Assembly: GCA_013153135.1 (NCBI GenBank) | Contig: JAADFA010000108.1 | Location: forward strand, 1-16,249 | Direction of reading: 5' to 3' | DNA length: 16,249 nt | Origin: Chloroflexota bacterium | GTDB taxonomy: Bacteria > Chloroflexota > Anaerolineae > Anaerolineales > DRMV01 | Shown: one piece after another, positions 6,311 through 14,070 of the stretch | How the letters are laid out: each line of letters opens with the position of its first letter | Numbering within the stretch: position 1 is the stretch's first letter | Notes under the pieces: model-generated | Told to the model about the DNA's origin: nothing | Databases searched by the model: none | The model's input: the letters and a program-made list of their open reading frames with translations, nothing else | Translations under genes and position numbers: made by a program

Positions 6311-6790
6311 CTAGGGGTTGGATTCCGTGGCTTCGTGAGGGATGAGGTGCACGTAAAAACGCAAGCGGCCCATTTGCACCACATCACCATCCCGCACGGG
6401 TACAGGCTGCCAGGGCTGCAAGCGTTGGCCATTGATTTTGGTGCCGTTGGTCGAACCGAGGTCGACCAGATACAAACGGTCGTTTTCCCAATATAGTCGT
6501 GCGTGACGTCGCGAAACGCCATCCTGCGGACGGATGTATGCGGTCAAAGGCAACGACTTAGCGGCCCGGCCAAGGTCCCAGGGGCCTGAGCCGGGCAAAT
6601 CCACGGTCACGTCGTCACGCTCGAGCCACAATTGCACCTGTGCTGGGCAAGCGTCCAAGAGGCGCGTTTCCGTTTGGGGGGATGTGGTCTCATCATGCGC
6701 CTGCTCCTGCTCCCACAAGGGGGAACCGCATTCCGAACAGTATAGGCTACCTTCCAGCGCTGTCGCGCCGCACACCGGACAGCGGATCAT
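6311..6790 (-). CDS. Zinc-ribbon / FHA domain protein
   Basis: A 159-residue protein that should read phosphothreonine marks. At the N-terminus, Cys4, Cys7, Cys18, Cys21 form a CX2C-X10-CX2C zinc ribbon (MIRCPVCG...YCSECGSPLW). An acidic Thr/Glu-rich linker follows (about 25-45). The C-terminal FHA domain (about 50-152) has LGRA, the phosphopeptide-binding SRRHARL segment and LVDLGSTNGTKINGQRL, so the conserved Arg, Ser, His and Asn are all present. The true start is the ATG preceded by GGGGAGG at 7 bases; the open frame extends further upstream but overlaps the previous gene. It lies 46 bases after the J-vWA gene and 13 before the small protein gene. By family, FHA partners of bacterial Ser/Thr kinases bind autophosphorylated kinase or its substrates. 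Confidence 0.93.
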   Translation of the reverse strand: MIRCPVCGATALEGSLYCSECGSPLWEQEQAHDETTSPQTETRLLDACPAQVQLWLERDDVTVDLPGSGPWDLGRAAKSLPLTAYIRPQDGVSRRHARLYWENDRLYLVDLGSTNGTKINGQRLQPWQPVPVRDGDVVQMGRLRFYVHLIPHEATESNP

Positions 6791-6836
6791 GGATCTGCCT
6801 CCCCTCCGCGCGGGGAACCGCGCTTGACCATGCGAA

Positions 6837-8375
6837 CTACGACGATCGGCGGCGCCGGGCGGCGTCGACGTTCTCCGGAAGCATAAGCAACCGAGTGCCG
6901 TACTCCAGAACCTTCTCGTCTTTCGCCGAAGGCAATGCCCCGGCGCGCAAGCGCCGTTCGACCCGCTTGACTTGCGCCGCCGCGCGCAAACGTCCACGTT
7001 GAGTTAACCGAGCGGCCAGATTCCGCAACAGCTTACGCGCCTTGTGGGGCTGACCTCGATGCAAGGCTTCACGGCTGGCGCGCTGCATACGATACCACGT
7101 CAGCCGCTCCACCGCGTGACGCACCGCGCGCGGCGGCCGCGACGGCGCCCGCTCGCCCAAGCGGACCTGCAACACTACCCCCTCCTCATGTTCGGGGCCG
7201 CCCCCCCAGGGCAAAAGCCCAATACGACCATAGAGCACCTGGTACGTTTGTCCTTCCCGATGGGTCGCGCGTAAAGGGGGAAGGCGCATCTCCAGCAGCA
7301 GGAGCCACCGCTCGCCCCCGCGCACCAAGCCCAGTTGCACAGGCGATTGGGTAGGCAAGTGCGCGACCTCGGGGCTCATGCGGTACAACCCGGTGAGCTG
7401 CACCTGGGGCGATAAGGTAAAGGTAAAGCGGGCGCGCCGCACCGTCGCATAATGATACCGCTCAACCTTCTCGGGGATGAGCTGTTGCGCGGTGGATTCG
7501 CTATCCAGAAAATACGAAGCCCCACCAGTTTGAGCAGCTAGATCCTCCAAAAAGCTTTCGTTCCAATCGCCTCCGATGCCAAAGGTGTCACAAATCACAC
7601 CGGCTTCGGCCCATTGGCGCGCGAGACTCAAGGCCCGGTCTTCATCGCCATAGGTTCGGCCATCGGTAAACAGCCAGATCGCGGTCAACCCTCGTTGCGA
7701 CAAACGTTGTTGCGCGTAGCGCCACGTCAATTCCACGGCCTGCGCGATCTCCGTCCCCCCGCCAGGCCGCAAACTCTCCAGCGCGCGCTCGATGGCCCCG
7801 CGCTCTTTCATCGGCGTAAGGGGCAAAAGCAGCCGCGGACGGTCGTGAAAGCCGACGATCCCAACCTGGTCTTCAGGGCGCAGGATGTTCAACGCGTATC
7901 GCACCGCAGCCTTCTGCAGGGCCATCTTGCCCTCTTTGCGCATGGAGTTGGATTGGTCAAGCACGAACCAGAGGGTAAGAGGATGCGGCCGCTCGGGCTC
8001 GGGCCACGGAGAGCGCAGATTGAGTAGCGCGTACCATACCTGCGGCTCATCCAGAGGGGGAATCTGATCGTAGCTCACCCGGATACGTAGCTGCGGTGCT
8101 CGAGGCCCTGGCGCAGTGCCGAGGATGGGCTCGGTGCGTGGGGCGATCGTGAACCCCATACGCTGGTCATAATCCTTACGCAGTGCAGGGTTCGACAGGA
8201 TCTCATAGGCCTCACGCACCAACAGAAAGACCTCGTGCGCCTCAGGCGTTTTATTGCGATCTGGGTGCCAACGGCGGACGGCCTCAAGATAGGCCTGACG
8301 GATCTCTTGCGGTGTCGCGTTCGGTGAGATGCCCAAGATCTCGTAATAATTGGGCTGCGGCCGGGTCGTGCCCAT
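6837..8375 (-). CDS. J-domain / von Willebrand factor A fusion protein
   Basis: A 512-residue protein joining two domains rarely seen together. Residues 9-72 are a J domain (NYYEILGISPNATPQEIRQAY, with His37-Pro38-Asp39), which would stimulate an Hsp70. There is no Gly/Phe region and no zinc-finger domain, so it is not a DnaJ co-chaperone of the standard type. Residues about 131-300 form a vWA domain with an intact MIDAS metal site: Asp140-x-Ser142-x-Ser144 (FVLDQSNSM), Thr208 (GGGTEI) and Asp238 (FTDG). A beta-rich region (about 310-415) and a basic helical region with TPR-like look (about 415-500) follow. No signal peptide or membrane segment. It sits 15 bases after the PP2C gene with a GGAGG site. 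Within a kinase-phosphatase-FHA operon it resembles the vWA partner of TerY-P triads, perhaps as scaffold. Confidence 0.92.
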   Translation of the reverse strand: MGTTRPQPNYYEILGISPNATPQEIRQAYLEAVRRWHPDRNKTPEAHEVFLLVREAYEILSNPALRKDYDQRMGFTIAPRTEPILGTAPGPRAPQLRIRVSYDQIPPLDEPQVWYALLNLRSPWPEPERPHPLTLWFVLDQSNSMRKEGKMALQKAAVRYALNILRPEDQVGIVGFHDRPRLLLPLTPMKERGAIERALESLRPGGGTEIAQAVELTWRYAQQRLSQRGLTAIWLFTDGRTYGDEDRALSLARQWAEAGVICDTFGIGGDWNESFLEDLAAQTGGASYFLDSESTAQQLIPEKVERYHYATVRRARFTFTLSPQVQLTGLYRMSPEVAHLPTQSPVQLGLVRGGERWLLLLEMRLPPLRATHREGQTYQVLYGRIGLLPWGGGPEHEEGVVLQVRLGERAPSRPPRAVRHAVERLTWYRMQRASREALHRGQPHKARKLLRNLAARLTQRGRLRAAAQVKRVERRLRAGALPSAKDEKVLEYGTRLLMLPENVDAARRRRSS

Positions 8376-8390
8376 CCTGCTCCTCCCGTA

Positions 8391-9377
8391 TCACGCCGAA
8401 AGGCCCGGGACGGTGTCATCGGACTGGGGCAAAAAGGTTACGCAGATTACAGAGATGTTATCTGGTCCGCCCTGGGCCCGGGCTTTTTCTACCAAATCAT
8501 GGGCCGCGGCCGCGGGGGAGGATGCCCATTGCAACGTGCGCCGGATCTCGTCCTCGGTGACCACATCCCAGAGGCCATCGCTGCACACCAGCAACGTCAT
8601 GCCCGGCTCCCACGTGGCCAAGTCCACATCAATGTGCTCCAGGGGTCCGTTTTGTCCCAAAGCCTGATAAAGGACGTTGCGGTTGATGGCCGTCTGGGCG
8701 ACTTCATCCGGCGCCAGTTGGCCTTGCTCCATAAGACGCTGGACCCAAGAGTGGTCCTTGGTCAACTGGGTAAGGGTCTGGGTACGAGGATCATAAAGGT
8801 AGGCGCGGCTATCGCCTACGTGCGCGAAGACCAGGCGGCGGTTCCAAGCGAGCACCGCGGTCAAGGTGGTGCCGCCACCCGGAACCTGGGCTTGAACGGC
8901 TTGATGTGCTTGCTCCACCGCGCGTTCGAGCACGCTTGCGAGGTCAGCCTCGGGGGCCTTGGGATGAAAGTCAGCATGAATGAATTGCAACCAATGCTGC
9001 CACAAATACTGAACAAAGGTCGCGACAGCAACCCGACTGGCCTCCTCGCCGTTGAGATGCCCACCCATCCCGTCCGCGACCACAAATAACCCTAAAGGCA
9101 AGGCCTCACCCTGCCCACCAGCGACCACGCTGTGATAGGCATATAATGTGTCTTCATTATGGTCTCGTTGCAAACCCACGTCCAGCGCGGTGCCAACCCA
9201 AAATTGCGGGGGGAAGGCCACGGCCTCGGGCAAAGGCCCAGTTTGAGGTAAGGTGGCCTCAGCATCCACCGTGGCTGCGCTATGCTCAGTTTCGGCGCGC
9301 GACGGCGCGCGGTCTTGTGCACGCTGTCGGATTTCGTGCACAAAGCCTTGGAACAATTCGCGGACCTTACGGATCAT
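8391..9377 (-). CDS. PP2C-type Ser/Thr protein phosphatase
   Basis: A 328-residue metal-dependent phosphatase that should remove phosphate from Ser/Thr residues, probably those set by the kinase encoded just upstream. Catalytic motifs of the PPM family are in order: RDHNED (71-76), VVADGMGGH (metal ligand Asp102), GGGTTLTA, AHVGDSRAYL (Asp189), LVCSDGLWD (Asp267) and GGPDNISV (Asp306). The first 57 residues are extra to the catalytic core: an amphipathic helix (MIRKVRELFQGFVHEIRQ) and then a low-complexity acidic linker. No membrane segment, so soluble. It starts 30 bases after the kinase stop with AGGAGG 5 bases before the ATG, and the J-vWA gene follows after 15 bases, so the three are surely one transcript. 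Confidence 0.95.
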   Translation of the reverse strand: MIRKVRELFQGFVHEIRQRAQDRAPSRAETEHSAATVDAEATLPQTGPLPEAVAFPPQFWVGTALDVGLQRDHNEDTLYAYHSVVAGGQGEALPLGLFVVADGMGGHLNGEEASRVAVATFVQYLWQHWLQFIHADFHPKAPEADLASVLERAVEQAHQAVQAQVPGGGTTLTAVLAWNRRLVFAHVGDSRAYLYDPRTQTLTQLTKDHSWVQRLMEQGQLAPDEVAQTAINRNVLYQALGQNGPLEHIDVDLATWEPGMTLLVCSDGLWDVVTEDEIRRTLQWASSPAAAAHDLVEKARAQGGPDNISVICVTFLPQSDDTVPGLSA

Positions 9378-9407
9378 GCGTCCCTCCTCGGCCAGCCATG
9401 CATGCTA

Positions 9408-11507
9408 TCATACCAGAGGTAGGGCGTACACACGGCCGTCAAACGCGCCGATAAAGAACAATTTGCCCTCGGCATCTGCGACAGGGGTGCCGGTGATGGG
9501 GCCGCCCGTCGTGAACTTCCAGCGTAGTGCGCCATCGCGGCGACGTAGGCTGTAGACGCGCTTATCCGTTGCGCCAAAATAAATTGCTTCTCCCGCGGGC
9601 AGGCCGCCACCAGCCACTTGATGCTCGGTCTCAAACTCCCACACCAATTTGAGACGACGGGCTTGGAACGCGTAGAACTTGCCCGTCGCCGCGCCCACAA
9701 ATACCATACCATCCGCAACCACGGGGGAGGATAGGGAGCCACGTCCGAATCGGTATTTGCGTAAGACCCAACCTGTCTCTACATCCACGGCGTATAGGTG
9801 TCCATCTAAAGAAGTAAAATACACAATCCCGTCGGCCACATAAGGCCGCATTGCAACGGCTCGCCGCGCGGCTACACGCCACTTTTCTTTGCCGCCCAGG
9901 GTTAAACAGAAGAAATCACCATCTTCGGTGCCGAAGTAGATATAGCCACCCGCGACCGTAGGCGAGGAACGCACAGGCGCGCCCGCGGGGAACCGCCACA
10001 ACACGCTACCTGTGCGCGCCCGAAAAGCATATAAATGCCCATCGTCTGAGCCAATAATGAGCAGCTGCTCGTGAAGCGCGGCCGAGCTGTGCACCGGGCC
10101 CTGGGTGTTAGCCACCCATATTTGCGTCGCGTCGCTCAACCGCAAGGCATAGACGCGTCCATCTTGAGAGCCAAAATACGCAAATCGTCCGTCACTCGCG
10201 GGCTGGCTAACCACGCCTCCTTCGGTCGCGAACTTCCAGCGCATCTCGCCTGTGCGCGCGTCCAGAGCATACACATTGTGGTCGTATGAACCAACCAGCA
10301 CCAGGCCCTTTACATAGCGCAGGCTCCCCCGGATTTCGTCCTCGGTTTCGAAAACCCATACTGGTTCGACTTGGGGCCCCGCGCTGGCAGCCCGCGCGCT
10401 CGAACGGCCACGGTCGCGCTCAGTTTCGAGCACGCGCGTGTCTACCGCGGAGGTACCTTTGAGATGGACCGTGGTATCGCCTGTGGGCAGGTGCTCGGTC
10501 GAGCCAATAGTGCGCGTCTTATCGATGCGCATGGTCTCTGAGCCCACGGCCGCGGTCTCGCCCAAGCGCTGGGTGGACCATGGGGAATCGTCCAAGGATT
10601 GCGTGCGCAGCTGTTGCGTCGTCACATCCACGGGTTGCGCGCCCCGACGCTCCAAGCGCTCAAGCACGGTCTCAAGGGCGCGTTTCATCTCACGCGCGGA
10701 TGGAAAACGGTCTTTGGGGTCGTAAGCCAGCGCTTTGTAGACCACGGCCTCCAGGTCTGGCGGCACCGCGGGGTTGATGCGCCGGATGGGACGCTCACTG
10801 AACGAAAACGGCGGCTCGTTGCGCGGGTCGCGTTTGGTAAGTAAATGATGCAGTGTAGCGCCCAACGCATAAATATCGACTAAGGGCGAAAGCACGCCTT
10901 TATATTGCTCAGGTGCGGCGTAGCCTTCCGTACCGATCATGGTCCCCTTGCGCTGAGGGGAAAAGAGCCGCGCGATGCCAAAATCAATCAGCTTCAGACG
11001 CTTCTGCTCGCGATGCAACATCACATTACTGGGCTTCATATCCCGAAAGACGACGGGGGGCTTGCGGGTGTGGAGGTAATCCAGCACATCGCACAGCTCA
11101 ATGCCCCAACGGACCACCTGCTTGACCGGGATGAAGCCACGTACTTTTTTGAGGATCTGTTCCAGCGTCTCGCCCGGGATGTACTCCAAAACCAAGTACG
11201 CGCGTTCAGAGATGGAGAAATAATCGTAAACTGTAGGGATGGCCGGATGACTTAAGCTGGCCAAGATGGCGGCCTCTTGCCGAAAAGCCTTGAGCACATG
11301 GTCCCGCAACCGAGGGCTGGGGATGGTCATCTCTTTGACCGCAACCAAGCGTTTCACCTGGGGGAAATGAAGGTCTTGCGCGAGGTATACCGTGCTCATG
11401 CCCCCCATGCCCAGCACGCTCAGGATGCGGTACCGGTCGGCCAAGACGGTCCCCATGCGCAGGGCCACATTGCGCCGGCGACGAGGTAACGAGGAGCCTT
11501 GCGCCAT
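9408..11507 (-). CDS. Ser/Thr protein kinase with eight-repeat PQQ-like beta-propeller
   Basis: A 699-residue Hanks-type kinase. Residues 26-285 form the kinase domain: glycine loop LGMGGMSTVY, Lys58 (VAVKE), catalytic loop FRDMKPSNVML with Asp156 and Asn161 (Phe replaces the usual His of HRD), Asp175-Phe-Gly, and an activation loop with Thr189 and Thr193 before AAPEQ. Residues 290-380 are a polar linker with an unusual array of Thr-x-x-Leu/Ile motifs. Residues 381-699 hold eight PQQ/BamB-like repeats, seen as GSYDHNVYALD, GSQDGRVYALR, GSDDGHLYAFR and so on, fitting an eight-bladed propeller. No transmembrane helix separates kinase and propeller, so the sensor would be cytoplasmic. First gene of the operon, with GGAGG 5 bases before the start and TATAAT just upstream. 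Confidence 0.95.
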   Translation of the reverse strand: MAQGSSLPRRRRNVALRMGTVLADRYRILSVLGMGGMSTVYLAQDLHFPQVKRLVAVKEMTIPSPRLRDHVLKAFRQEAAILASLSHPAIPTVYDYFSISERAYLVLEYIPGETLEQILKKVRGFIPVKQVVRWGIELCDVLDYLHTRKPPVVFRDMKPSNVMLHREQKRLKLIDFGIARLFSPQRKGTMIGTEGYAAPEQYKGVLSPLVDIYALGATLHHLLTKRDPRNEPPFSFSERPIRRINPAVPPDLEAVVYKALAYDPKDRFPSAREMKRALETVLERLERRGAQPVDVTTQQLRTQSLDDSPWSTQRLGETAAVGSETMRIDKTRTIGSTEHLPTGDTTVHLKGTSAVDTRVLETERDRGRSSARAASAGPQVEPVWVFETEDEIRGSLRYVKGLVLVGSYDHNVYALDARTGEMRWKFATEGGVVSQPASDGRFAYFGSQDGRVYALRLSDATQIWVANTQGPVHSSAALHEQLLIIGSDDGHLYAFRARTGSVLWRFPAGAPVRSSPTVAGGYIYFGTEDGDFFCLTLGGKEKWRVAARRAVAMRPYVADGIVYFTSLDGHLYAVDVETGWVLRKYRFGRGSLSSPVVADGMVFVGAATGKFYAFQARRLKLVWEFETEHQVAGGGLPAGEAIYFGATDKRVYSLRRRDGALRWKFTTGGPITGTPVADAEGKLFFIGAFDGRVYALPLV

Positions 11508-11527
11508 AATCGCCTCCAGATATCCCT

Positions 11528-11533
11528 ATTATA
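11528..11533 (-). promoter_or_regulatory. -10 box (TATAAT) of the kinase operon
   Basis: A perfect TATAAT on the minus strand lies 20 bases before the kinase start codon, giving a very short leader of about 12 bases that contains the GGAGG site. No convincing -35 box is present, so an activator may be needed. A 9-base direct repeat lies 24 and 58 bases further upstream. Confidence 0.6.
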
Positions 11534-11557
11534 GCCTACTTCGCGCGCCCGGGCACG

Positions 11558-11600
11558 AAATTCGGCTGGTCACCTGAGAGAACAAACGAGCAAATTCGGC
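11558..11600 (-). repeat. Direct 9-base repeat upstream of the kinase operon promoter
   Basis: GCCGAATTT (minus strand) occurs at 11558-11566 and again at 11592-11600, 34 bases apart start to start, about three helical turns. The position just upstream of the -10 box, with no good -35, would fit an activator site. It could also be chance. Confidence 0.35.
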
Positions 11601-11723
11601 GAAACGCGCGGGTTTTGCTGTAAAGTGCAACATGCCTCATAAACCGGCGCGGCACCCTCGCAGATTATGGATGGCTAGGGTACACGCTCAACCGTTAGGG
11701 AAGCGAAGCAAACGGCCATGCCC

Positions 11724-13925
11724 TCAATCGAGCTTTTGCACAAAGTCAGCCAACAGGTAGCGTGGTTCGTGCTGATCAGGGAATTGAACGCCGATGATTT
11801 CGTCGCCGTCACTCATATCGACCTCAACAACCACGCCTTCGCCCCAACGGGGGTGGATAACCCGGTCCCCTACCCGAAAGCGTGGACGCCGCCCACGGCC
11901 ACGGCGGGGAGAGGGCGACCAAGACATCCCTGGGGCCATGGGTCGGTTAGCCGCGCGGTCGGGGTCTTGCGCGCGCTGAGGAAAGATGCGATCCCAGTCG
12001 CCGTCGACCAAATCTGGCGTGAGCGCGTGCAAAAAGCGGCTGGGTTCAGCCGGTTCGTAGCCCGCATACGTTACCCGGTATTGGGGCACGAGTAGGTAAA
12101 GCAGGTCTTTGGCTCGAGTGATGCCTACGTACAGTAGGCGCCGCTCTTCCTCCAGGGCCTCTGGGTCCTCCATAGAGCGGTAGTGGGGCAGGATCTGTTC
12201 AACCAAGCCCACCAAAAAGACCACGCGAAATTCCAAGCCCTTGGCCGCGTGGATGGTTAGCAACGTCAAACCCTCGCCCTCCGTCAGAGTATCTTGGTCT
12301 GAAACCAACGCTAAGCGCTCCAAAAACGCGGCCAGGCCCTCTTGGTCAAACTCGGCTGCGAGGCGACGCAACTCCTGCACATTCTCCCAACGCTGGCCAT
12401 CTTCGTCGCCGGTTTCACGGAGGTAAGCTTGATAACCAATATCTTCGACGACTCGGTCGAGAAGTTGGCGGGGCGTAAGTTCCTCACGTAGCAAGCGCCA
12501 TTGGGCCAGCTGTTCGGCCAAGGCGCGCAACGCCCGGAAAGCTCGGGTGGGCAAAGCCGCGCGCCAAGGCTCGGGGTCTTCGGCCAAAGCGAGCAAGGCC
12601 GCGCCGGGCGAAAGGCCACGCTCACGAGCCAGCGCGATCCAACGGCTCCAGGTGCGCGGTCCAATACCGCGCGGGGGAACGTTCACAATGCGCTCCAGAC
12701 TGGGCTGATCGTCAGGGTTAAAGATGACCCGGAGATAGGCAATCAAGTCTTTGATCTCTCGACGGCCATAAAAACGCAGCGCGCCCACCAGGCGATAGGG
12801 CAGCTGATAGCGCATTAAAGCCTCTTCCAACAGCCGAGACTGGGCATTGGTGCGATACATCACCGCGATATCGTCCAACGGGATGCCCCGCTGTTGGGCC
12901 AAAGCCATTGCCATACGCACCACGAATTCGGCCTGTTCGCGCTCGCTAAACACCTGCTTGAGCACCACCTTAGGCCCATGGCCTCGCTGTGCGACAAGAT
13001 GCTTACGATAGCGCGCACGACCCTGGCCCAAGATGGCCATAGCCACGTTCAGAATTTCCTGAGTGGAACGATAATTGGTTTCTAATAAAATCACTCGCGC
13101 ATCAGGAAAATCCCGCTCCAAACGGGCGAGATTACGATAATCCGCGCCGCGCCAGCGATAAATAGCCTGGTCCATGTCGCCAACGACAAACAGGCGCCGG
13201 TGCCCAGATGCCAGCAGCTGGACCAAGCGATATTGCATTAGGTTGGTATCCTGGAATTCATCCACCAAGATGTGCTGGAAACGCGTTTGGTATTGGTCCC
13301 GCACGTGGGGGAACTGCTCCAGCACGCGCACGGCCCACAGGATAAGGTCATTAAAGTCCAGCAAATTGCTCGCGCGCAAGGCACGCTCATACAGCGTATA
13401 TACCTCCGCGATCACCGTCTCCAAAGCCTTGCGCCGTGGAGCCTCCTGAGGCGAGCGGCCCTCGCGTTTGAGGCGATCGATCCCGGCCAGTACCGTGCTA
13501 GGTGAGTAACGTTTGACATCCAGGTTGAGCTCGTGTTTGAGGAGCGCGGTCACCAGGCGCAGCTGATCGTCTTGGTCCGCGATGGCGAAATGTTCATCAA
13601 AAGGTAGATCGAGATGCCGGGCCTCCCGGCGCAACAGCCGCGCTGCGAAGGTATGGAAGGTGCTCACCCACAGGCCTCGTGAGCGCATCTCGCCCAACAT
13701 GCTTGCGAGACGGTCGTACATCTCGTGCGCAGCTTTATTGGTAAAGGTGACCGCGAGCACTTCCCATGGGCGAGCCCAATCTTGGTTGAGCACGTAGGCG
13801 ATACGGTATGTAAGTACACGCGTTTTACCCGCGCCTGGTCCGGCCATCACGACCACAGGCCCAGGCGGTGCGGTCACCGCTTCATACTGCTGCCCGTTTA
13901 ACGACGCCAACCAGGCTGGCCCCAT
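11724..13925 (-). CDS. pcrA: ATP-dependent DNA helicase, UvrD/PcrA type
   Basis: Superfamily 1 3'-to-5' helicase of 733 residues, acting in nucleotide excision repair, replication restart and removal of stalled complexes. The Q motif (LNGQQYEAV) is followed by Walker A AGPGAGKTR with Lys34, motif Ia TFTNKAAHEM, motif II VDEFQDTN, motif III GDMDQAIYRWRGAD, motif IV LETNYRST, motif V LTIHAAKGLEF and motif VI LLYVGITRAKD. The C-terminal end (from about 675) has a basic linker and a Tudor-like segment, FRVGDRVIHPRWGEGVVVEV, the region that contacts RNA polymerase in PcrA/UvrD. Length fits the family. GGAGG lies 7 bases before the ATG. It has its own promoter and is divergent from the YchF-family gene; it is 216 bases upstream of the separate kinase operon. 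No terminator is visible after it. Confidence 0.95.
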   Translation of the reverse strand: MGPAWLASLNGQQYEAVTAPPGPVVVMAGPGAGKTRVLTYRIAYVLNQDWARPWEVLAVTFTNKAAHEMYDRLASMLGEMRSRGLWVSTFHTFAARLLRREARHLDLPFDEHFAIADQDDQLRLVTALLKHELNLDVKRYSPSTVLAGIDRLKREGRSPQEAPRRKALETVIAEVYTLYERALRASNLLDFNDLILWAVRVLEQFPHVRDQYQTRFQHILVDEFQDTNLMQYRLVQLLASGHRRLFVVGDMDQAIYRWRGADYRNLARLERDFPDARVILLETNYRSTQEILNVAMAILGQGRARYRKHLVAQRGHGPKVVLKQVFSEREQAEFVVRMAMALAQQRGIPLDDIAVMYRTNAQSRLLEEALMRYQLPYRLVGALRFYGRREIKDLIAYLRVIFNPDDQPSLERIVNVPPRGIGPRTWSRWIALARERGLSPGAALLALAEDPEPWRAALPTRAFRALRALAEQLAQWRLLREELTPRQLLDRVVEDIGYQAYLRETGDEDGQRWENVQELRRLAAEFDQEGLAAFLERLALVSDQDTLTEGEGLTLLTIHAAKGLEFRVVFLVGLVEQILPHYRSMEDPEALEEERRLLYVGITRAKDLLYLLVPQYRVTYAGYEPAEPSRFLHALTPDLVDGDWDRIFPQRAQDPDRAANRPMAPGMSWSPSPRRGRGRRPRFRVGDRVIHPRWGEGVVVEVDMSDGDEIIGVQFPDQHEPRYLLADFVQKLD

Positions 13926-13970
13926 GCCACGCCCTCCGTCCGCAACCCCGGAAGGGTTTACGTGCCACCA

Positions 13971-13979
13971 ATCTTATCA
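13971..13979 (-). promoter_or_regulatory. Extended -10 promoter for the helicase gene
   Basis: On the minus strand the sequence reads TGATAAGAT: a TGn extension plus the -10-like TAAGAT. It lies about 45 bases before the helicase start and faces away from the YchF-family promoter at 14006-14014. Confidence 0.45.
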
Positions 13980-14005
13980 TGGCCCCCAGCGTGTGCAGAG
14001 GTTTC

Positions 14006-14014
14006 TGGTACAAT
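14006..14014 (+). promoter_or_regulatory. Extended -10 promoter for the YchF-family gene
   Basis: TGGTACAAT, a TGn extension plus TACAAT, lies 56 bases before the start codon of the GTPase gene. No clear -35 box. Confidence 0.5.
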
Positions 14015-14070
14015 CCAGCCGGTTTGAGCAGCAGACGGGTTGCGCTCGACACCCATGGAGGAGGCGAACC

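Noticed and set aside
6298..6522. Upstream extension of the 82-residue protein
   Set aside because: It overlaps the FHA coding sequence in another frame and is Cys/Thr-rich junk; the AGGAGG site fixes the start at 6297.
6791..6997. Upstream extension of the FHA protein
   Set aside because: It overlaps the 3' end of the J-vWA gene and is Arg-rich without domain sequence; the zinc ribbon begins at the ATG at 6790.
5182..11507. Type VI secretion or tellurite-resistance locus
   Set aside because: Kinase, PP2C, vWA and FHA resemble parts of those systems, but no tss genes and no terB, terC, terD or terZ-type genes lie in the window.
11718..12095. Plus-strand open frame over the helicase 3' end
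   Set aside because: Antisense to the conserved C-terminal part of PcrA/UvrD, no recognisable protein sequence.
13924..14070. Longer N-terminus for the YchF-family protein
   Set aside because: The extra 49 codons cover the divergent promoter region and lack family sequence; the ATG at 14071 has a GGAGG site and begins directly with the G1 strand.
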